Shown here in pieces: positions 59,090 through 64,000 of a DNA stretch of 64,000 nt. Location of the stretch: positions 5,519,501-5,583,500 of the forward strand of contig JAQFVV010012446.1 of the NCBI GenBank assembly GCA_028023455.1. Direction: 5' to 3'. The number at the start of each line of letters is the position of its first letter. Position 1 is the stretch's first letter. The position numbers and the translations under genes are program-made. This stretch comes from Epiperipatus broadwayi. Its lineage: Eukaryota > Onychophora > Udeonychophora > Euonychophora > Peripatidae. The notes below the pieces were generated by a model that was not told the origin of the DNA, did no database searches, and saw only the letters and a program-made list of their open reading frames with translations.

Positions 59090-59950
59090 TGTTCTGTTGT
59101 TTGTAATGCTAAAATAAAAAAATTCAAAATCGTAACCGTACTCAGACAAAGGAAAGAAACTCAAACTTTTTTAAACAACAACAAACACATATAAATGTCT
59201 TCTTTACTTATTAAACATGTTTATAATATTTGCTTTTTATGAAATTTACAAAAAATCGTGTATATTTGTACTTTTCTTACTGGATATTTTTTTGGTACCG
59301 CTCTATTTTACTTCAAAAATATACACACGGTAGAATCTTCTTTGTCTCGTGGAATGTTACGATCAGTACGTTACTTGACGCGTTACCTAATTGCAACTCA
59401 CTACAAACATAGATCTTTAACATTTTCCCAATTAAAACTTCAATACAGTACGTTGTAAAAAGTCTTAGAATTATTACTTTAAAAAATCTGAACATTTCAA
59501 TACTTTAAAATAAAAAAAAATCCAATGAAAACAACATTTCCATCCAATTCAAATACAAATTCTCTCATCAAGCCGTAACTATTTGATAAACTGTGCGAAT
59601 TCGGAAAATGTATTTGCTGCGATGTGACATACATGCTGTATTGTGACGCGACATAGCAGCCTGCTATTCTGTAGCACAACAAAAAAGTTGTATTATAGAA
59701 AATGCAGGTTTGAATGTGTCGGCTGAGGAAACAGCATTTTTATGTGTTTTAGCGCGAAAACGGTGCCATAGAGCAGCATCTTTAGCTATAAGATGAGTAC
59801 CAAAAAGCAATAAGTACATATTAAAATAAAAAATGATTAATAAAATAACTTATATTATAATTAGACATAGTTTATAAATAGTATAATATAATATTAACGC
59901 ATTTATGCACTTTACTATTGTTTCACGGTGCTTTAATTACCACCCTTTTT

Positions 59951-59983
59951 GACAGTTTCGATTGCCCCAGCAATCTTCTTCAG
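59951..59983 (-). ncRNA. Candidate hammerhead ribozyme core (unit 1, minus)
   Basis: The minus strand reads CTGAAGA, AGATTGCTGGGGCAATC, GAAAC, TGTC. The stem ends GATTGC/GCAATC, which pairs better than the plus copy. Confidence 0.45.
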
Positions 59984-60343
59984 AACTACAACATCATACA
60001 AATATAAATATACATGAACATTTAATTTACATCCTATATATACATCTTATAATCATCATTTATTACCTCTTAAATATTATTATCTCTATATTTATCAATT
60101 AAAACCTCTTATAATCATATATATTCTATTTTTATTTTTATTTTAGAGTAATAAGAGTAAAATAAAAATAGAAGATATGATTATAAGAGGTTTTAAATGA
60201 TAAATATAGAATGTAAAAAGGGTGAAATATATAACATATAATAATATTTAAGAGGTAATAAATAAATGATGATTATAAGATGAATATATAGAATGTAAAT
60301 TATATATTCATGTATATTCATATATTTGTATTATGTTGTAGTT

Positions 60344-60376
60344 CTGAAGAAGATTGCTGGGGCAATTGAAACTGTC
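60344..60376 (+). ncRNA. Candidate hammerhead ribozyme core (unit 1, plus)
   Basis: CTGAAGA fits CUGANGA. It is followed by a five to six-pair stem closed by a loop (GATTGC, TGGG, GCAATT), then GAAA, C, T and GTC, a usual cleavage triplet. Helix III would be minimal, as described for hammerheads in Penelope-like elements, and helix I pairing is weak, so monomer activity is doubtful. Confidence 0.45.
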
Positions 60377-60596
60377 AAAGAAGGTGGTAATTAAAGCATT
60401 GTGAAACAATAGTAAAGTGCATAGATGAGTAATGCAATAAGAAAGTTTATAAATAGATGTATAGTAAAAAGTAATTTTTTTGTTAAATTAAAAGATAAAA
60501 AGTAAACAGCTTGCATAAATTGATTTCCATTGATAATCAGCAAAAAAAAAAAATGTTTCTTTAAAGCCATTAAGTGCTTTAATTACCACCCTTTTT

Positions 60597-60629
60597 GACA
60601 GTTTCGATTGCCCCAGCAATCTTCTTCAG
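60597..60629 (-). ncRNA. Candidate hammerhead ribozyme core (unit 2, minus)
   Basis: Same sequence as 59951-59983, 646 bases downstream. Confidence 0.45.
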
Positions 60630-60984
60630 AACTACAACATCATACAAATATAAATATACATGAACATTTAATTTACATCCTATATATATACATCTTATAA
60701 TCATCATTTATTTATTATCTCTTAAATATTATTATCTCTATATTTATCAATTAAAACCTCCTATAATCATATATATTCTATTTTTATTTTTATAAGAGTA
60801 AAATAAAAATAGAAGATATGATTATAAGAAGTTTTAAATGATAAATATAGAATGTAAAAAGGGTGAAATATATAACATATAATAATATTTAAGAGGTAAT
60901 AAATAAATGATGATTATAAGATGAATATATAGAATGTAAATTATATATTCATGTATATTCATATATTTGTATTATGTTGTAGTT

Positions 60985-61017
60985 CTGAAGAAGATTGCTG
61001 GGGCAATTGAAACTGTC
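60985..61017 (+). ncRNA. Candidate hammerhead ribozyme core (unit 2, plus)
   Basis: Identical in the core to 60344-60376. Two cores 641 bases apart in the same orientation would release a unit-length RNA if both cleaved. Confidence 0.45.
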
Positions 61018-61474
61018 AAAGAAGGTGGTAATTAAAGCATTGTGAAACAGTAGTAAAGTGCATAGATGAGTAATGCAATAAGAAAGTTTATAAATAGATG
61101 TATAGTAAAAAGTAATTTTTTTGTTAAATTAAAAGATAAAAAGTAAACAGCTTGCATAAATTGATTTCCATTGATAATCAGCAAAAAAAAAAAAAAATGT
61201 TTCTTTAAAGCCATTAAAAGATTAAATGCATTATAAAAGAGAAATAAGTATTGAAAAAATAATTTATATTTTACTATATATTAAAAAATTCATTTTACAA
61301 TTCAGTGCCTCCTCCTCCTCCATCTGTGACATTAACTTTCAAGCTATGGTATAGAATGGAACTTCATAAATTGTAATGAACCAATTGTTAAAACGTGTAT
61401 GAGTATGTACATACTGTATATACATGGTAAAAACGTCACATATACATTAATATATTTTATTATAATCTTTTTTT

Positions 61475-61508
61475 CTGATGAAAACCAGTCTTCTAGTTGA
61501 AATATTAA
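61475..61508 (+). ncRNA. Hammerhead-like core of a different repeat
   Basis: CTGATGA is followed by AAACCAGTCTTCTAGTT, which can fold as a stem with one mismatch (AACCAG/CTAGTT), then GAAA and TATTA, giving a U-A type end. Only one copy was seen. Not related in sequence to the 646-bp unit. Confidence 0.35.
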
Positions 61509-61554
61509 AGCAGTTTTACATACATGTGTATTTTATATATTGATAATCTAGTTT

Positions 61555-61640
61555 GGCCATGAATATAAGGGAAAACCTCGAAAGTACTAGGCCTAGATTA
61601 ATTTAATTTAATTGTTTTTGTTACTACTGACAGCTTCTTC
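61555..61640 (+). repeat. Repeat piece shared with 40998-41040
   Basis: GAATATAAGGGAAAACCTCG, then AAAGTACTAGGCCT, resembles GAATATGAGGTTAAAATACC, then TCGAAAGCACTAAGCCT. Its class is unknown. Confidence 0.4.
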
Positions 61641-61949
61641 AGCGTGTTTAAAGCGCTTATATAGACTATATATAGATATGTAAACATTAAAAACCTAAAG
61701 CTAAACTAGTTTATAATTTTTGGTGTCTGACTGAATTGTGAATTTGGAATAATTGTGATTATATAGGTATGTGTATATATTGTGCATACAATGCTAGTCG
61801 AAAATTTAAAAGATCAAAAAAATATATATTTTTTTAATTTTTAATTTTTGACTTGCAGTTAAATAAAACCAGGGATATAGAGATAGCAGGGATGAAGAAG
61901 GGGGATGTATCACTGAAATCAAAAAATATTATACATTATAAGAATTAGT

Positions 61950-62070
61950 CAAGCGTTGTTGGCCGAGAGGTCATCGCATCCGCCTTGCAAGCAGGTAGTT
62001 GGCTGCAGACGGGTGTGGGTTCGTCCCGGCTGATGCTATGACATATGGAAAAAAAAAATAATTTTTTTTT
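61950..62070 (+). mobile_element. tRNA-derived SINE T with 9-bp duplication
   Basis: A-box-like TTGGCCGAGAGG, B-box-like GGGTTCGTCCC, then TGATGCTATGACATATGG, an A-run and a T-run. AGAATTAGT occurs at 61941-61949 and 62071-62079. The head is nearest to a tRNA with a long variable arm (Ser or Leu type). Confidence 0.85.
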
Positions 62071-62284
62071 AGAATTAGTATTTAAATTAGAAATAAGCCA
62101 ATATTTTTCTTTACAATCTATTTCCAGTATGAAAAAAATTGTGACCAAAAAGTATTTTGTTATATTTTTACAAAATTAATCTAATAAAGTAAATTTTACT
62201 TAGTGAAGAAGATTATATATTTTTAATATGTTATTGCTGTTTTTTAAATATATAATATTTTGATTGAAAATATTATTTTACAAT

Positions 62285-62440
62285 ACATACAACTTCCACC
62301 CCATCACGTATTCGTGGAACGTGAATAAAGACAAATGACTTCCAAGATGCATTTCACGCTGATCCAGCGACTCTTCATTTTGCCCAAGTCACAATCTTTT
62401 GCATATGTCTTTATCATTTATTCAGTATTTATTAATATTA
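62285..62440 (+). repeat. Foldback family F fragment
   Basis: CTTCCAAGATGCATTTCACG, then CTGATCCAGCGACTCTTCAT and CATATGTCTTTATCATT, resemble 13220-13320. Only the inner part of an arm is present. Confidence 0.5.
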
Positions 62441-62442
62441 AG

Positions 62443-62560
62443 CATCACATGATCACCATCTCTTAAACTAGCACATAATGGCATCCATTGATTACTCTGG
62501 TTGGCACAGGGTGGCACTACTGTATGGAGAGTTTTGCCTTGTTTATTGATATCAAGCTAT
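62443..62560. repeat. Family A, joined terminal blocks
   Basis: The family end (CATCACATGATCACCATCTC) is joined directly to the opposite end (GGCATCCATTGATTACTCTG, then GGTGGCACTACTGTATGGAG). The interior is missing. Confidence 0.55.
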
Positions 62561-64000
62561 TACAATTTGATAATAATCTTTAACTTAATAAATAATTAGT
62601 AATAAACATTGTTGTATTTACCTGAAGTGTTATGAATGCAGAAATCTTGACATTTATAAATCAAAATGAAATAATATATATGAGAGACGTATGATTGTGG
62701 CAAACTTCATCAAAAGTGAACTTAGCACTACGTTATAAAGAAGAAAGAAACCACTTCAGTATGCAGATGAACAAATGTTTGCAAATTTGAATATGTATAT
62801 GCATAAACATTTCTCTGGCCTAGAAGTAGTTTTTAATTCAATAAATGATTATTAATATTCATTAATATATACCTCTGAAATAGTCGATTTTAAAGTCATA
62901 TGTTCAGAGACTTTGACTTCAGTCTTTGATCTTGCTGATTGTATTGGCATCATTTGTTGTCTTTAATTTGAGGTTCATCCCTTGCACCTGTTTATATAAA
63001 GTATAAAAAACTGGATATAAGTATATTGCAGAATATGAATTAAAGCTTAAAAACCTAAAGCATTTTATTTTTCTATTCTAGATTCATCAGTGGTATGAAT
63101 TCTATGCTACAGTAATTTTAAGTTCTATATTATTCTTATATATATACATTACATAAATGGTTTTAGATAGTGATAGAATGAATTAGCTGTAGCATATAAT
63201 TCAAATTCTAAAAACAAATTTTTAGTTTAGAAGTTCTAAGGATATTATATATAAAAATAAATATGTGTAGATAGATGATTTACTATCTAATTGAAAAATT
63301 CGAAGCAATTTTTTTTTGTCTATAATTTATAAGTGTTTTTTTTATTTTTATAATAGTTATAATTCAACTTAATTTACAGTAAATTAATTTTTAATTTCTA
63401 TAGTTGTTCTTTTTGTAATCAATAATTAAAAGGGTATAAAAACATCATTCCATGTTTAGTGATCCAAAGCGAATTATTATATCATTTTATCTTTTTATGA
63501 AACTTGTTATCCATTTAATGTTGTATGAGAATAATGTAAATTTATTTATAGCTGCTTTGAAATTAAGGGGCTTTTGAATTTGCCTAAAAATGGGCTATTT
63601 TTCCTATAGATGCTTATTAAAAAAAAATTAAGTTAGAAGTAATCAAGAAAAAAAGTTTTTCTCCTAAATTATGTAAAATTTTCTTTGAGAATATTTTTCA
63701 AAGTTTTTAAAATTGATTTCTGAAAAAAGATATTTAATGTTTTGGGAAAAAAATCATAGGGTATTCATCGTTTTGATGATGTATATCCAAAATTTCAAAT
63801 TAGGATGTCACTGAGATGTGCTTTCCAATTTTTTTTGAGGGAGGGGGGATAGTTTTATAAAGATAGTTAAAAAAAAAAGTGTGATTACCATAAATATAAA
63901 AATCATTAAATAATGCTATGGTTTTACTGTTATTGAAAGAATTTAGGTATGTTTCAAATTTATGGAAATATTTCAATGTAATGAATTGCACAGAATATTT

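Larger units (their letters stand above)
59928..60573. mobile_element. Hammerhead-bearing repeat, tandem unit 1 (646 bp)
   Basis: Inverted arms carry the core on both strands: minus at 59951-59983 and plus at 60344-60376. The plus core reads CTGAAGA, AGATTGCTGGGGCAATT (a stem GATTGC/GCAATT with a small loop), GAAAC, TGTC. The centre has further inverted AT-rich blocks (60100-60200). The 3' part (60377-60573) has GTGCATAGATGAGTAATGCA and an A-run. It is followed directly by unit 2. Confidence 0.75.
60574..61217. mobile_element. Hammerhead-bearing repeat, tandem unit 2 (644 bp)
   Basis: Nearly identical to unit 1 with small indels in the AT blocks and A-runs. It begins at the same GTGCTTTAATTACC and ends at the same AAAGCCATTAA. 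Cores lie at 60597-60629 (minus) and 60985-61017 (plus). The head-to-tail order with exact junctions suggests either a multimer insertion or unequal exchange. Confidence 0.8.
43953..64000. other. Presumed first intron of the myosin-like gene, or intergenic
   Basis: No exon was recognised. Contents are given under separate entries. The stretches 44350-45750, 46260-47420, 51100-51980, 52080-54550, 55200-56480, 56750-57760, 57900-58740 and 62570-64000 show only AT-rich DNA with homopolymer and (TA)n runs. Confidence 0.45.

Noticed and set aside
59928-61217. CRISPR-like or satellite array
   Set aside because: There are only two units, each with internal inverted arms. No short direct repeats with spacers.
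61620-61650. Another hammerhead core on the minus strand (GCTGAAGAAGCTG)
   Set aside because: CTGAAGA is present but no following stem and GAAA could be found.

Overview
The window looks like nuclear DNA from an invertebrate animal. It is strongly AT-rich and has small exons with GT/AG borders, introns of 2 to 16 kb, and mostly decayed mobile elements. Nothing bacterial, no rRNA and no free-standing tRNA gene was seen. The species cannot be fixed from sequence alone. The element types present (RTE-like and CFDP2-like LINEs, mariner and Tigger relatives, hAT, Penelope-like and Ty3/gypsy remnants, tRNA-derived SINEs) are shared by many molluscs, arthropods and cnidarians.

Two host genes can be supported. 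The first is a minus-strand ankyrin-repeat gene. Five exons (36313-36403, 20096-20335, 12873-13024, 3473-3564, 955-1053) join in one frame with matching splice phases and encode about 224 residues. Its first and last exons were not found. The second is a plus-strand start exon (43926-43952) ending exactly at a GTAAGT donor. Its nine residues resemble the start of class V myosin. No second exon was recognised, so 43953-64000 is provisionally its first intron. The two genes appear to be arranged head to head.

The rest is mostly transposon sediment. The ankyrin-gene introns hold minus-strand LINE remnants (about 3850-6310 and 11280-12020), mariner-derived foldbacks carrying a transposase helix-turn-helix relic (4846-5355, 15888-16400), a Tigger/pogo-like element (9753-10820), a nested foldback cluster (13080-14090), an internally deleted mariner (20880-21470), further LINEs (22230-23130, 25440-27620, 31030-31480), a Penelope-like RT scrap (29786-30005) and a Ty3/gypsy gag relic (33180-33625). 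A 518-bp hAT element with a perfect 8-bp duplication (37532-38049) and a plus-strand LINE (38980-41330) lie between the genes. The right part holds many foldback elements, two SINEs with perfect target-site duplications (57778, 61950) and a 646-bp tandem duplication (59928-61217).

The most interesting signal is in the repeat family that makes up that duplication. It carries a conserved core matching the hammerhead ribozyme pattern (CTGAAGA, short stem-loop, GAAAC, GTC). Each unit has two such cores in opposite orientation. A decayed member of the family sits directly beside the Penelope-like reverse transcriptase fragment. Hammerhead motifs are known in Penelope-like element terminal repeats, so this may be a small non-autonomous ribozyme-bearing retroelement. 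Self-cleavage is not shown here.
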